Shown: positions 22,303 through 30,768, numbered from the stretch's first letter. The stretch: 64,000 nucleotides of DNA from Nonomuraea rhodomycinica (GCF_013363995.1 NZ_JABWGO010000004.1:434001-498000); one strand, 5' to 3'. Program-made: numbers and translations. Notes: generated by a model from the letters alone, not told the origin.

Positions 22303-24386
22303 CGGACCTGCTGGGCCTCACGGCCGGCTCCCTCGCCGCGCTCACCAACCGCGGCCTGGTCAAACGCGCCGGCAAGGAGGCGCTGCCGGAGCTCCGGACC
22401 GACCCCGACGGCACCGTGCACGGCGCCTTCCCCGGCGGCCCGGCCACGACGCTGCCTCCCGGCGGCCTCGACACGGCCCGCTGCACCTGCGGCGCCACCG
22501 GCGTCTGCCGGCACGTCATCGGCGTGATCCTCGCCTACCAGCGCCTGCCCGCCGAGGCCGGCCCGGAGCCCGCCGAGGCCGGCCCGGTGCCCGCCGAGGC
22601 CGGTCCGGTGCCTGCTCAGGCCGGTCCGGTGCCTGCTCAGGCCGGTCCGGTGCCTGCTCAGGCCGGTCCGGCGTCCGCTCAGGCCGGTGGGGGGTCCGCC
22701 GAGGTCGGCCCGGTGTCCGCGGAGGCCGGCGCGGAGCCGTCGCCCTGGTCGCCGGGTCAGGTGACCGACGACGAGCTCACCGCCAGGATCGGCGCGCGCC
22801 TGATGGCCGCCGCCCGCCGCACCGAGAAGGCCGGGTTCACCGCGCGGGTACGCCGCGCGAGCGCCGCCGACCCGGTGCCGCAGGTCGAGCTGGCCACCGC
22901 CACCGTGCGCTTCCTGGTCCCCGGCGACCTCGGGTTCGTCCACACCGACACCGTCGCCGGCAGCCGCGACGACGTCATCGCCCTGGCGGTGTGGGCGTTC
23001 CGGGCCGCCGACGAGCTGCACCCCGGCGCCGCCGAGGCGCGGGTCGACGTCGGCGGACAGGCCGAGACCGGCGACGGATCCGGGTTGGAGCGGGCGCTGG
23101 GGCTGGCCGGCACGGTCCTGCGCGAAGGCGCGGCGCACCTCGGCCAGGGCCTCGACGCCGCCGTCGCCGACGTGCGGCGCCACCTGGACGCCGCCGGGCT
23201 GCGCTGGCCGCTGCTGGCCGTCGACGACCTCGCCGGGCAACTGGCCGCCTACCGCGACCGCGACGCCCAGTACCGTCCCGAACTGCTGGCGAGCCACGTC
23301 GCCGAGCTGCACGCCCGGCACCGGGCGGTGACGCGGCCGGACGCCACGCTGCGCGCCGGCGTGCTCGGCACCGCCGAGGCCGCCGAGACCCCGCTGCGGC
23401 TGGCCCGGCTGGAGAGCCTCGGCTGCCGGATCCGCGCCGTCGGCGACCGGCGGATCGCCGAGGTCTACCTGGCCCACGCCGACAGCGCCATGGTGCTGGT
23501 CCTCCGCCGGGAGTGGGACGGCGACGACGACGGTGCGGCGCCGGCGCGGCGGCGGGTCGCCGGCTCCACGCTGGCCGCGCTGGCCACCGGCAACCTGGTC
23601 ACCGAGTCCGCCGTCCGCAGCGCCAGCCGTACGGTGCGGCTGGCCACCGGGCGGATCTCCAGGACGACGGTCACCCCGTCACGGGGCGACTGGGGCGCAC
23701 TGCCGCCGTCCCTGGCGGTGACCGACCTGGCCGCGCTCGGCCGCGAGCTGGACGCCCTGACGCCCCGGCCCGTCCGCCCGCGCGTGGAGGCGGAACTGGT
23801 CCGGGTCGTCGCCGTCGCGAGGGTGGAGGCCGTCACCTACGCCCCCGGTGACCAGCGTCTGGACGCCGTCATCGTCGACCGGGCGGGTGGCACCGCCACC
23901 GTCAGGGCCACGCACACCGCCGCCGCCCCCGGGCGCCTCGACGCGCTGGCCGCCGTGCTCGCCGGCGAGGAGGGGGAACTGCGTCACGTGAGCGGCGTGG
24001 TCGGGCGGAGTGCGGGGGGCGTCGTCATCGAACCGGTCGGCCTGGCGGCCGGCGGCCGGGTCGTCGTCCCCGACCTGCGGCCCGCCGGCGGAAGCGGCAC
24101 GCTCGTGCCCGCCGAGCAGGAGCGGCCCGAACCGCTGGCCGCGGCTCTGGTCGACACCCGGGCCCTGCTCGCCGAAGCGGCCCATCACGGGACGTCCCAC
24201 CTGCCGCCGACCTACGACGACCGGCTCGCCGCCGCGGCGCGGCGGTTGACCGTGCTCGGCCTGCACCGCGTGGCGGGGGCCGTCACCGCCTTCGCGGCGG
24301 CGCGGACCTCCGACCGCGGCGAGGAGGTCGAGCGGGCCTGGGTCGACGCCTACCTGCGCCTGGAGGTCGCCCTGGACCTGAGCTGA
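22224..24386 (+). CDS. yehQ: SWIM zinc-finger protein (YehQ-like)
   Basis: 720 aa from ATG 22224; ATG 22248 and 22296 are alternative in-phase starts, and the last begins MRADLLGLT, where conserved sequence starts. The SWIM finger is CTCGATGVCRH (about 90-100), CxC-x5-CxH, which in this family binds zinc and nucleic acid or protein. A Pro/Ala/Gly linker of eight heptapeptide repeats (about 112-167) separates it from a long C-terminal domain of unknown fold. It is the last gene of the five-gene MoxR operon, overlapping yehP by ATGA. Confidence 0.8.
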   Translation: MSGGAPGPMSGGAPGPSSGGAPGPMRADLLGLTAGSLAALTNRGLVKRAGKEALPELRTDPDGTVHGAFPGGPATTLPPGGLDTARCTCGATGVCRHVIGVILAYQRLPAEAGPEPAEAGPVPAEAGPVPAQAGPVPAQAGPVPAQAGPASAQAGGGSAEVGPVSAEAGAEPSPWSPGQVTDDELTARIGARLMAAARRTEKAGFTARVRRASAADPVPQVELATATVRFLVPGDLGFVHTDTVAGSRDDVIALAVWAFRAADELHPGAAEARVDVGGQAETGDGSGLERALGLAGTVLREGAAHLGQGLDAAVADVRRHLDAAGLRWPLLAVDDLAGQLAAYRDRDAQYRPELLASHVAELHARHRAVTRPDATLRAGVLGTAEAAETPLRLARLESLGCRIRAVGDRRIAEVYLAHADSAMVLVLRREWDGDDDGAAPARRRVAGSTLAALATGNLVTESAVRSASRTVRLATGRISRTTVTPSRGDWGALPPSLAVTDLAALGRELDALTPRPVRPRVEAELVRVVAVARVEAVTYAPGDQRLDAVIVDRAGGTATVRATHTAAAPGRLDALAAVLAGEEGELRHVSGVVGRSAGGVVIEPVGLAAGGRVVVPDLRPAGGSGTLVPAEQERPEPLAAALVDTRALLAEAAHHGTSHLPPTYDDRLAAAARRLTVLGLHRVAGAVTAFAAARTSDRGEEVERAWVDAYLRLEVALDLS
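22557..22724 (+). repeat. Eight 21-bp in-frame repeats in the SWIM-protein linker
   Basis: Eight 7-codon units of the form AGPVPAQ/AGPVPAE. The three central copies are identical at the DNA level (each starts GCCGGTCCGGTGCCTGCTCAG minus its last base), which indicates recent slippage. The outer copies are diverged. Confidence 0.85.
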
Positions 24387-24405
24387 CCCGGCGGCGCCGG
24401 GGTCA
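24384..24405. terminator. Hairpin between convergent operons
   Basis: TGACCCGGCG and CGCCGGGGTCA pair with one bulge. The structure contains the stop codons of both yehQ and the convergent DUF1707 gene. Only 16 bp separate the genes, so this is the only room for a terminator. Confidence 0.45.
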
Positions 24406-24909
24406 CCCGCGCGCGGCGCGGATGGTCAGGCGGCCGTAGGGCATCTGCCCGGTGACCTTCACGTGGAGCTCGCCCGGACGCGGGCGGCCGGCCGCCTTGC
24501 AGGTCACGCGGCCCCATGCGGTACGCACCCCGTCGGTGTCCGCGCTCGCGCCCGCCGGCAGGATGATCGTGGCGCTGCCGTACCCGAGCCGGAGCTCGAC
24601 GTCGATCCGCGTGTACGGGACGTGGGCCCGCGACAGGTCGAGCCGTACCCCGCCGTACTCGGACTCGATGCGCAGCCGGCGCGGGACCTGCCAGTCGCCC
24701 GCCCGCGTGACGCGCCCGCCGGTGGTGGTGATCAGGACCACCTCGTCCGGCAGGTCGGCGACGACCGGCTCCAGCTCGTGGGCGGAGGTCGCGGTCAGCG
24801 CGCGTTCGAGCCGCCGCTCCAGCTCGGCCGGGTCTAGCCGGCCGTCCGCGTACGCCTGCTGCACCAGCTCGACCGCCCGCTCGCGATCGACGTCGGAGAC
24901 GGCGTTCAC
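24403..24909 (-). CDS. DUF1707 SHOCT-like protein
   Basis: 168 aa from GTG 24909, which overlaps the permease stop as GTGA. The N-terminal DUF1707 motif is DRERAVELVQQAYADGRLDPAELERRLERALTA-like (residues 6-40 region), a SHOCT-related helical pair. The C-terminal half is a beta-rich cell-wall-active-antibiotic-response-like domain (RIDVELRLGYGSATIILPAG). Actinobacterial DUF1707 proteins are small membrane-stress or regulatory proteins. It is the last gene of the RHH-DUF4097-ABC operon. Confidence 0.7.
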   Translation of the reverse strand: MNAVSDVDRERAVELVQQAYADGRLDPAELERRLERALTATSAHELEPVVADLPDEVVLITTTGGRVTRAGDWQVPRRLRIESEYGGVRLDLSRAHVPYTRIDVELRLGYGSATIILPAGASADTDGVRTAWGRVTCKAAGRPRPGELHVKVTGQMPYGRLTIRAARG

Positions 24910-25709
24910 CGGCTGACCGCCCGGTTGTACAGCCGCGTGGCCAGCGGCACGAACACGACCAGCAGCAGGAGCGACCACAGCAGCGACACCGGCACCGCGT
25001 GCCGCAGCGGCCAGGCGGCGGGCACGGGCAGGGCCGGGCTGGTGTTGCCGAACAGCTCGCGCGCGGCCTGGACGAGCGTCGAGACCGGGTTCCATTCCGC
25101 GACCGCCTTCAGCGGCCCGGGCAGGCGCGTGCTGTCGACGAACGCGTTGGACAGGAAGACCAGCGGGAACGACAGGATGGTCGCGAGGTTGTTGAAGACC
25201 TCGGGCGTGCGCAGGGCCAGCGCCACCGTGGCCGTCACCCAGGAGAAGGCGTAGGCGAACAGCAGCAGCATCAGGAACCCCAGGGCGGCCTCGGCCGGGG
25301 TGGAACGGATGCGCCACCCGGCGACCAGCCCGACGAGCGCCATGGTGACGATGCTGGTGACGTTCATGATCACGTCACTGACGGTCTGGCCGGTCAGCAC
25401 CGCCGAGGGCGACATCGGCAGGGTGCGGAACCGGTCGAAGACACCCTTCTGGAGGTCCTGCGTCAGCGTGTAGCCGGTGATCTGCGCGCTGGTGACGATC
25501 GTCATGACGAAGATCCCGGGCAGCAGGTACTCCCCGTACGACATGCCGGGCACGTCGATCATGCTGCCGAAGACGTAGGTGAACAGCAGCACGAACACGA
25601 TCGGGAGCATGACCACGCCGCCCAGCAGGTCGGGGGCTCGGCGGATCTTCAGGGCGTTCCGCCTGGCGATGGTCATGCCGTCGGCGACGGCGAGCCGCAG
25701 GGCGTTCAT
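24906..25709 (-). CDS. ABC-2 type permease (DrrB-like)
   Basis: 267 aa with six transmembrane helices and the ABC-2 signature region in the C-terminal half (FSWVTATVALALRTPEVFNN, PLVFLSNAFVDSTRLP, AEWNPVSTLVQAARELFG), typical of daunorubicin-resistance DrrB-like exporters. It forms the membrane part of an exporter with the ATPase just upstream, coupled by ATGA overlap. The substrate is unknown; drug or lipid export are the usual options. Confidence 0.85.
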   Translation of the reverse strand: MNALRLAVADGMTIARRNALKIRRAPDLLGGVVMLPIVFVLLFTYVFGSMIDVPGMSYGEYLLPGIFVMTIVTSAQITGYTLTQDLQKGVFDRFRTLPMSPSAVLTGQTVSDVIMNVTSIVTMALVGLVAGWRIRSTPAEAALGFLMLLLFAYAFSWVTATVALALRTPEVFNNLATILSFPLVFLSNAFVDSTRLPGPLKAVAEWNPVSTLVQAARELFGNTSPALPVPAAWPLRHAVPVSLLWSLLLLVVFVPLATRLYNRAVSR

Positions 25710-26671
25710 CGGACGGTCTCCTCGGTCTTGTCGTCGGCCTGGTGTCCCGTGAGGCTCAGGAACACGTCGTCCAGGGTCGGCCGGCGCAGGCCGGCGTCGC
25801 GTACGGTGATCCGCTCGGTGGCCAGCCGGCCGAGCGCCCGGGTCAGAGCGGTCACGCCGTCGGCGACCGGGATCGTCACCCGGAGGGCGGCGGCGTCGAT
25901 CCGCACGTCGCCGGCCGCCAGCGGCGCCAGCGTCCGCGCGGCGCCCTCCAGGCTCGCCGCGTCGGCCAGCGACAGCTCGACGCGCTCGCCGCCGACCCGG
26001 TCCTTCAGCTCGTCGGCGGTGCCGAGCGCGATCACCCGGCCGTGGTCGACCACCGCGATGCGGTCGGCGAGCCGGTCGGCCTCCTCCAGGTACTGGGTGG
26101 TGAGCAGCACCGTGGTGCCCTCGGCGACGAGCTCGGCGATGACGTCCCACAGGCCGATCCGGGCGCGGGGGTCGAGCCCGGTGGTGGGCTCGTCGAGGAA
26201 CAGCACGGGCGGGGCGGCGACCAGCGCGCCGGCCAGGTCGAGCCGGCGTCGCATGCCGCCGGAGTAGCCCTGCACGGGGCGGTCGGCCGCCTCGGCGAGG
26301 TCGAAGCGCTCCAGTAACTCGCGGGCGCGCCGGCGGCTGCGTCCGGCGCCGAGGTGGTAGAGGCGGCCGACCATCTCCAGGTTCTCGGCGCCGGTGAGGT
26401 GGTCGTCCACGGCGGCGTACTGGCCGGAGACGCCGATGTGGGCGCGCAGCCGGCCGGCGTCGCGGACGACGTCGAACCCGGCGACCGTGGCGTGGCCGGC
26501 GTCCGGCCGGAGCAGTGTGGTGAGGATGCGCACCGTGGTGGTCTTGCCGGCGCCGTTCGGGCCGAGCAGCCCGAACACCGTCCCCTCCGGGACGGTCAGC
26601 TCCATCCCGTCCAGGGCCGCCACGTCGCCGTACTTCTTGACCAGCCCTTCGGCTGTGATCGCGTCTGGCAT
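25706..26671 (-). CDS. ABC transporter ATPase (DrrA-like)
   Basis: 321 aa. Walker A GPNGAGKTT (about 37-45), Q-loop in GVSGQYAAVDDHLT, signature YSGGMRRRLDLA (about 135-146), Walker B VLFLDEPTTGLD, and H-loop replaced by Gln (LLTTQYLEEADRLADR), as is usual for DrrA proteins. The C-terminal DUF4162-type extension (about 230-321) fits the DrrA family. It energises the permease encoded downstream. Confidence 0.9.
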   Translation of the reverse strand: MPDAITAEGLVKKYGDVAALDGMELTVPEGTVFGLLGPNGAGKTTTVRILTTLLRPDAGHATVAGFDVVRDAGRLRAHIGVSGQYAAVDDHLTGAENLEMVGRLYHLGAGRSRRRARELLERFDLAEAADRPVQGYSGGMRRRLDLAGALVAAPPVLFLDEPTTGLDPRARIGLWDVIAELVAEGTTVLLTTQYLEEADRLADRIAVVDHGRVIALGTADELKDRVGGERVELSLADAASLEGAARTLAPLAAGDVRIDAAALRVTIPVADGVTALTRALGRLATERITVRDAGLRRPTLDDVFLSLTGHQADDKTEETVR

Positions 26672-26698
26672 GACATTCTCCTCGGTCTCCGGGAACCT

Positions 26699-27685
26699 TC
26701 AGGAACGGTGGACGACGATGTCGCCGTAGGTGGTGTGGGCCCGCACCTCGACGGTCCGGTCCGTCCGGCCGGGGGCGTCGGCGGGGGAGAGGGAGACGTC
26801 CACGGTGCCGTACGTGGAGCTCACGTCCAGCCAGGCGGCGGTGCCCTCGCCGATGCCGAGCTCCAGGCCGCCGCCGGTGGTCTCCATGACGACCGAGCCG
26901 GACGTCGCCTCGCCGATCTCCACGCTGCCGTACGAGGTCCTGGCGGAGACGCCGGCCCGGGCCCGGTCGACGGTGACGTGGCCGTGGGCGCTGTTCAGCC
27001 GCAGCTCGCCGGTCACCTCGCCGATGCGGACGTCGCCGTGGGAGGTCCTGACCGCGGCGGTCCCGTCGATCTCGCCGATGCGGATGCCGCCATGGGTCGT
27101 GGTGACCTCGGCGTGCCCGGACGCGCGGGTGACCGAGATCTCGCCGTGGGTGCTCTTGAGCCGGAGCCGGCCGGCCCGCTCGACCCGGATGTCGCCGTAC
27201 GACGTGGTGAACGACACCTCGCCGAGCGGCCCACGGCAGCGCAGGCCCGCCGCGGACCTGGCGTCGACGCTGGAACCGGCCGGCAGGCTGACCGTCACGT
27301 CGACCGAGCCCGGGCCGTGCAGGAGCGAACGCGCCCAGTCGGCGGGCGACTCCACGAGCTTGTCGAGCGACAGCCCCCAGCCGAGGCCCGGGCCGGCCTG
27401 GTCGTCGCCGGACCGCACCAGGAGCCGGCCGTCGGCGTACTCGACGAGCGTGTGCCGGGCGGCCCGCACGTCGGCGTCGTTGTGCTCGTCGCTCGGGCGG
27501 ACCTCGACGACGGTGTCGGCGCGGTCGCCCGCCTCGATCCGGATGGTGGCGGTCGCCAGGTCGAGGACGGCGACGATGGGTTCGGGGGTGTCGAAGGTCG
27601 GCATTCCGGTTCCCTTGTCGTGGGTGGGCCTGGTCGGCAGCGCGTGGGTGGGTCTGGTCATCGGCTCGTGGGCCGGCGTGGTCAT
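26699..27685 (-). CDS. DUF4097-type beta-helix protein
   Basis: 328 aa if started at ATG 27685 (ATGA overlap with the RHH gene) or 301 aa from ATG 27604, which has AAGGGA upstream and begins MPTFDTPEP, where conserved sequence starts. The body is a series of short beta-strand repeats (SHGDVRIGEV, SAHGHVTVDRA, TSYGSVEIGEA, STYGTVDVSLS), the DUF4097/adhesin-like right-handed beta fold. The role is unknown; such proteins commonly sit beside ABC exporters and regulators in actinobacteria, as here. Confidence 0.75.
   Translation of the reverse strand: MTTPAHEPMTRPTHALPTRPTHDKGTGMPTFDTPEPIVAVLDLATATIRIEAGDRADTVVEVRPSDEHNDADVRAARHTLVEYADGRLLVRSGDDQAGPGLGWGLSLDKLVESPADWARSLLHGPGSVDVTVSLPAGSSVDARSAAGLRCRGPLGEVSFTTSYGDIRVERAGRLRLKSTHGEISVTRASGHAEVTTTHGGIRIGEIDGTAAVRTSHGDVRIGEVTGELRLNSAHGHVTVDRARAGVSARTSYGSVEIGEATSGSVVMETTGGGLELGIGEGTAAWLDVSSTYGTVDVSLSPADAPGRTDRTVEVRAHTTYGDIVVHRS
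27614..27685 (-). repeat. Three 24-bp repeats at the RHH/DUF4097 junction
   Basis: Reading the minus strand, codons from 27685 give MTTPAHEP, MTRPTHAL and PTRPTHDK, three diverged 8-codon units. Two start with ATG, so the gene has phased alternative starts at 27685, 27661 and, after the repeats, 27604. Confidence 0.6.
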
Positions 27686-28215
27686 CAGCGCACCCAGCCG
27701 CTGTAGCGGTTGCCGGTCTGCCGGTCCGGGCGCCGGCCGGAGCGGCGGGCGGCCTCACCGGGGTCGAGCGCGGCGGAGACGGCGCGGACCAGCCAGGCGT
27801 TGACCGACAGGCCGTCGCGGGCGGCCGCCTCCTCGATGCGCGGCTTGAGGTGCTCGGGGACGCGGAGCGAGATCCGGGACGTCCCGCCCTCGTCGGCGTC
27901 CGGGGGCGGCGGCGGGGCGGGCGGCTGCCCGGCCGGTCCGATGCGGTCGTCCTCGTCGAAGGGGCGGGCGCTCGGCGGCGGGGTCACGACGAAGGCGGGG
28001 TCGCGCCCGCGCAGGCGCACCTCGACCGAGCCGGGCGCGAGGTCGTGGGTGATCTCGTCCGCGGCGGCCGAGAGGGCCTCCAGCAGCGCCAGCCGGGTGG
28101 CCGACTCCAGCGCGGCGGCCAGCCGTTCGGCCAGCGCCCGGGCTTCGTCGCCGCCCGCTCCGGCGGCGATCGCGAGCTCGCGGCGGAGGTGATCGACATA
28201 CGGCGAAAGGTCCAT
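27685..28215 (-). CDS. Ribbon-helix-helix regulator (HicB/Arc-like C-terminus)
   Basis: 176 aa. The C-terminal half contains an RHH DNA-binding unit, TSRISLRVPEHLKPRIEEAA followed by DGLSVNAWLVRAV (about 112-148). The N-terminal 80 residues are helical with a short beta segment (GSVEVRLRGRDPAFVV), joined by a proline-rich linker. It heads the DUF4097-ABC-DUF1707 operon and should repress it: five TGGCGTCA-type boxes cover its own promoter. The start codon ATG 28213-28215 follows a -10 by 7 nt, so the message is probably leaderless. Confidence 0.75.
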   Translation of the reverse strand: MDLSPYVDHLRRELAIAAGAGGDEARALAERLAAALESATRLALLEALSAAADEITHDLAPGSVEVRLRGRDPAFVVTPPPSARPFDEDDRIGPAGQPPAPPPPPDADEGGTSRISLRVPEHLKPRIEEAAARDGLSVNAWLVRAVSAALDPGEAARRSGRRPDRQTGNRYSGWVR

Positions 28216-28286
28216 GACGCCATAGTGACATCATTTTGGCGTCACCACAACGGCAAAGGGGAGCGGCGTGGCGTCATGTGGCGTCA
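28215..28286 (-). promoter_or_regulatory. RHH-operon promoter with five operator boxes
   Basis: Minus-strand promoter TTGTGG (28245-28250), 17-bp spacer, CACTAT (28222-28227). Boxes on the plus strand: TGACGCCA 28215-28222, TGACATCA 28226-28233, TGGCGTCA 28237-28244, 28269-28276 and 28279-28286. The boxes overlap both hexamers and the start codon, as expected for cooperative RHH binding. Confidence 0.65.
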
Positions 28287-28430
28287 TTCGGGTGAAGCGC
28301 TGGCGTCCGCGGCGTACGGCCCGGCGCGCTTCGCTTCCCTGCCCGCCCGCCCGTCCCGTCCCGGCTTCTCCGCCGTTCGCCGTTTTCCGGCCGCGGCGGG
28401 GGTAGAGGTCGGACCGGAGGCGACGCACCC

Positions 28431-29174
28431 ATGGCACAACGCGACGATTCGACCCGCCACAAGGCCCCGTCCTCTCCGCGGGTCGCGTGGCCGGTGATGT
28501 ATCAGCGCTGGTCCCAGATCACGTTCCTGCACTGGCGGTACCCGGTCGAGGCGGTACGGGCCCTCGTGCCGGAGTCGCTGACCGTCGAGACGTTCGACGG
28601 CACCGCCTGGGTGGGGCTGACCCCGTTCCGCATGGACGACGTGCGGACGCCCGGCCTTCCGGTGCTGCCGTGGCTGTCGAGCTTCCCGGAGACGAACTGC
28701 CGCACCTACGTGCGCGATGAGCGCGGGCGCCCCGGCATCTGGTTCCTGTCGCTGGACGCCGGGAGGCTGGCGGCCGCGGTCGGCGGGCGGGCCGGCTACT
28801 GGCTGCCCTACTTCTGGTCGGACATGTCCGTGCGCACCGAGGGCGACCGCAGGCGGTACCGGTGCCGGAGGCGGTGGCCGGGACCGGACGGGGTGCGGTG
28901 CGACGTGGACGTGCGCATGGGTCCGGCGCTGGCCGAGGACGAGCAGGACGAGCTGGCGCACTTCCTGACCGCCCGCTACCGGCTGTTCAGCGTCGTGGCG
29001 GGGCGGCCGGCCGCCGCCGAGGTCGAGCATCCCGACTGGCCGCTGCGCCACGCCCGGCTGACCGGCCTGGACCAGAACGTGCTCCAGGCCGCCGGCCTGC
29101 CGGCGCCGGACGGCGACCCGGTCCTGCACGCCTCGCCGGGCGTGCCGGTGCGCGTGGGGATGTGGAGCTGGTGA
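28431..29174 (+). CDS. DUF2071 (YqjF-like) protein
   Basis: 247 aa. It contains the family pattern MYQRWSQITFLHWRYPVEAVRALVP, WVGLTPFRMDDVR, FPETNCRTYVR and GRPGIWFLSLDA, ending in HASPGVPVRVGMW. It is an acetoacetate-decarboxylase-like beta fold; no enzymatic role has been assigned to this group. It is divergent from the RHH gene, with two of the operator boxes on its side, so it may also be under RHH control. Confidence 0.8.
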   Translation: MAQRDDSTRHKAPSSPRVAWPVMYQRWSQITFLHWRYPVEAVRALVPESLTVETFDGTAWVGLTPFRMDDVRTPGLPVLPWLSSFPETNCRTYVRDERGRPGIWFLSLDAGRLAAAVGGRAGYWLPYFWSDMSVRTEGDRRRYRCRRRWPGPDGVRCDVDVRMGPALAEDEQDELAHFLTARYRLFSVVAGRPAAAEVEHPDWPLRHARLTGLDQNVLQAAGLPAPDGDPVLHASPGVPVRVGMWSW

Positions 29175-29200
29175 CCCGGTCACCGGGTGAAAGTTTCACC
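29170..29200 (+). promoter_or_regulatory. Two adjacent palindromes upstream of the expansin gene
   Basis: GGTGACCCGGTCACC (29170-29184, overlapping the DUF2071 stop) is followed by GGTGAAAGTTTCACC (29186-29200). The second contains GAAAGTTTC, which fits the GAAAnTTTC core of LacI-type operators known upstream of actinomycete xylanase genes. The first may be the terminator of the upstream gene. Confidence 0.4.
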
Positions 29201-29297
29201 GTTGTCGGCGGGTTCTTCCGGCGCGCACGCGCCTCCGCTTGACCGTCCGGCGCCCGGCGGGGAGGTTCGTTGCGAACCTGTCTGAGTTGGGGGTCCG

Positions 29298-30587
29298 ATG
29301 AGTCACGCCCGCCGCCGGTCGCTCGCCCTCCTGCTGCCCGGTCTCCTGGTCGCGCTGTGCGCCCTGGTCCCCCTCACGGAACGACCCGCCGGAGCGGTCG
29401 GCGACCCGTCCGGCCCCGTGACCGGCAACGCCACCTACTTCGACGGGCTCGGCGTGCCGTACGGCGGTTGCGGGCTGCCCCAGGCGGATCTCGACTCGCA
29501 GGACTTCGTGGCGCTCAACGTCTACAACACGCCCGGCGACTACGGCTTCTACCCGCGCCCGCTGACGGGGGCCGATCTCAGCAAGGCCGGATTGTGGAAC
29601 AACGGCCTCAACTGCGGCCGCTACGTGCAGGTGGAGATCGGCGACTACTGCACCGGCACCAACGACGGCGCGCAGAACCAGGCGTTCTGCCGGGGCGGCT
29701 CCTGGGTCTCCGACGCCTACGACGGTGCGAAGCTGACCATGCTGGTCGCCGACAGCTGCGGCGACTCCAACGGCTGGTGCCGCGACGACCCGTACCATCT
29801 GGACCTGTCCAAGGACTCGCTCAACCGGTTCGTGAAGAACGGCGCCCCGGTCGGCGACCTGTACCCCGGCCACTGGAACAACCGGCACGTCACCTGGTCC
29901 TTCGTCCCGGCGCCCGGCTACAGCGGCGACATCGGCATCGGGTTCCTGCAGGGCGCCCAGGTGTGGTGGCCCGCCATCTCCGTCTCGCACCTGGCCAACG
30001 GCATCCACGGCGTCGAGTACTTCGCGAACGGGGCCTGGCGGACGGCCCAGATGAACGGCGACATGGGGCAGTCGTACGTCATCGGCGGTACCACGCCGGG
30101 CGGCAACCAGTTCCAGATCCGGGTGCGGGACGTCACGGACACGCTCATCAACGGCGGGCGCGTGTACAGCTTCACGCTTCCGGCGGCCTGCGACCCGCGG
30201 TGCGGCGCGCCGTACACCAAGGTCGGCTACACCACCTCCAACGGCTCGACCCCCACCCCGACGCCGACCCCCACCCCCACGGGCGGCGGCGTCTCCTGCG
30301 GCGTGAACCACCAGGTCGTCAACGCCTGGCAGGGCGGCTTCACGGCCGACGTCACGGTACGCAACACCGGGGCCACCACCTGGAACAACTGGACGGTCAC
30401 GTGGACGGCGCCGTCCGGCGTGACCCTCACCAACGCCTGGAACGCCACCCTCACGTCGTCGGGCACCACCTGGACGGCCAAGGCGCCGAGCTGGGCCACC
30501 AGCCTGGCCCCGGGCGCGTCGGCGACCTTCGGCTTCCAGGCCGGCGGCCCCTCCACACCGGGCCCGTCCGGCATCACCTGCTCCTAG
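29298..30587 (+). CDS. Secreted expansin-like protein with CBM2
   Basis: 429 aa. Signal peptide 1-34 (LALLLPGLLVALCALVPL, cleavage near AGA). Residues about 42-190 form a double-psi beta-barrel like GH45/bacterial expansins (GNATYFDG, GGCGLP, LNCGRYVQVEIGDYC, KLTMLVADSCGDSNGWC). Residues 205-300 resemble the expansin second domain (GVEYFANGAWRTAQMNGDMGQ). A PTPTPTPTPT linker leads to a CBM2 (about 330-429: SCGVNHQVVNAWQGGFTADVTV, WTVTWTAP, CS at the end). It should loosen or bind cellulose without hydrolysis. A single transcription unit, probably with carbohydrate-responsive control. Confidence 0.8.
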   Translation: MSHARRRSLALLLPGLLVALCALVPLTERPAGAVGDPSGPVTGNATYFDGLGVPYGGCGLPQADLDSQDFVALNVYNTPGDYGFYPRPLTGADLSKAGLWNNGLNCGRYVQVEIGDYCTGTNDGAQNQAFCRGGSWVSDAYDGAKLTMLVADSCGDSNGWCRDDPYHLDLSKDSLNRFVKNGAPVGDLYPGHWNNRHVTWSFVPAPGYSGDIGIGFLQGAQVWWPAISVSHLANGIHGVEYFANGAWRTAQMNGDMGQSYVIGGTTPGGNQFQIRVRDVTDTLINGGRVYSFTLPAACDPRCGAPYTKVGYTTSNGSTPTPTPTPTPTGGGVSCGVNHQVVNAWQGGFTADVTVRNTGATTWNNWTVTWTAPSGVTLTNAWNATLTSSGTTWTAKAPSWATSLAPGASATFGFQAGGPSTPGPSGITCS

Positions 30588-30768
30588 CGCCGGGCCGCGC
30601 GCCCGCCAGGAGCGGGCCGGCCGTCGGCGGGCAACTGTCCTTCGCGTCGCCGTGTGAGCCGCGACCGCCGTCCGGAGCCCTGTCCGCATCCGGCCAGCGT
30701 CGATCGTCAACCACGCCTGCCGGGCGGCCGTCGTACCTGTGGTCCCGTCCCAGCCACGGAGGTACACC

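Noticed and set aside
22557..22724. Possible CRISPR-like array from regular 21-bp repeats
   Set aside because: Repeats are contiguous without spacers and lie in frame inside the SWIM protein.
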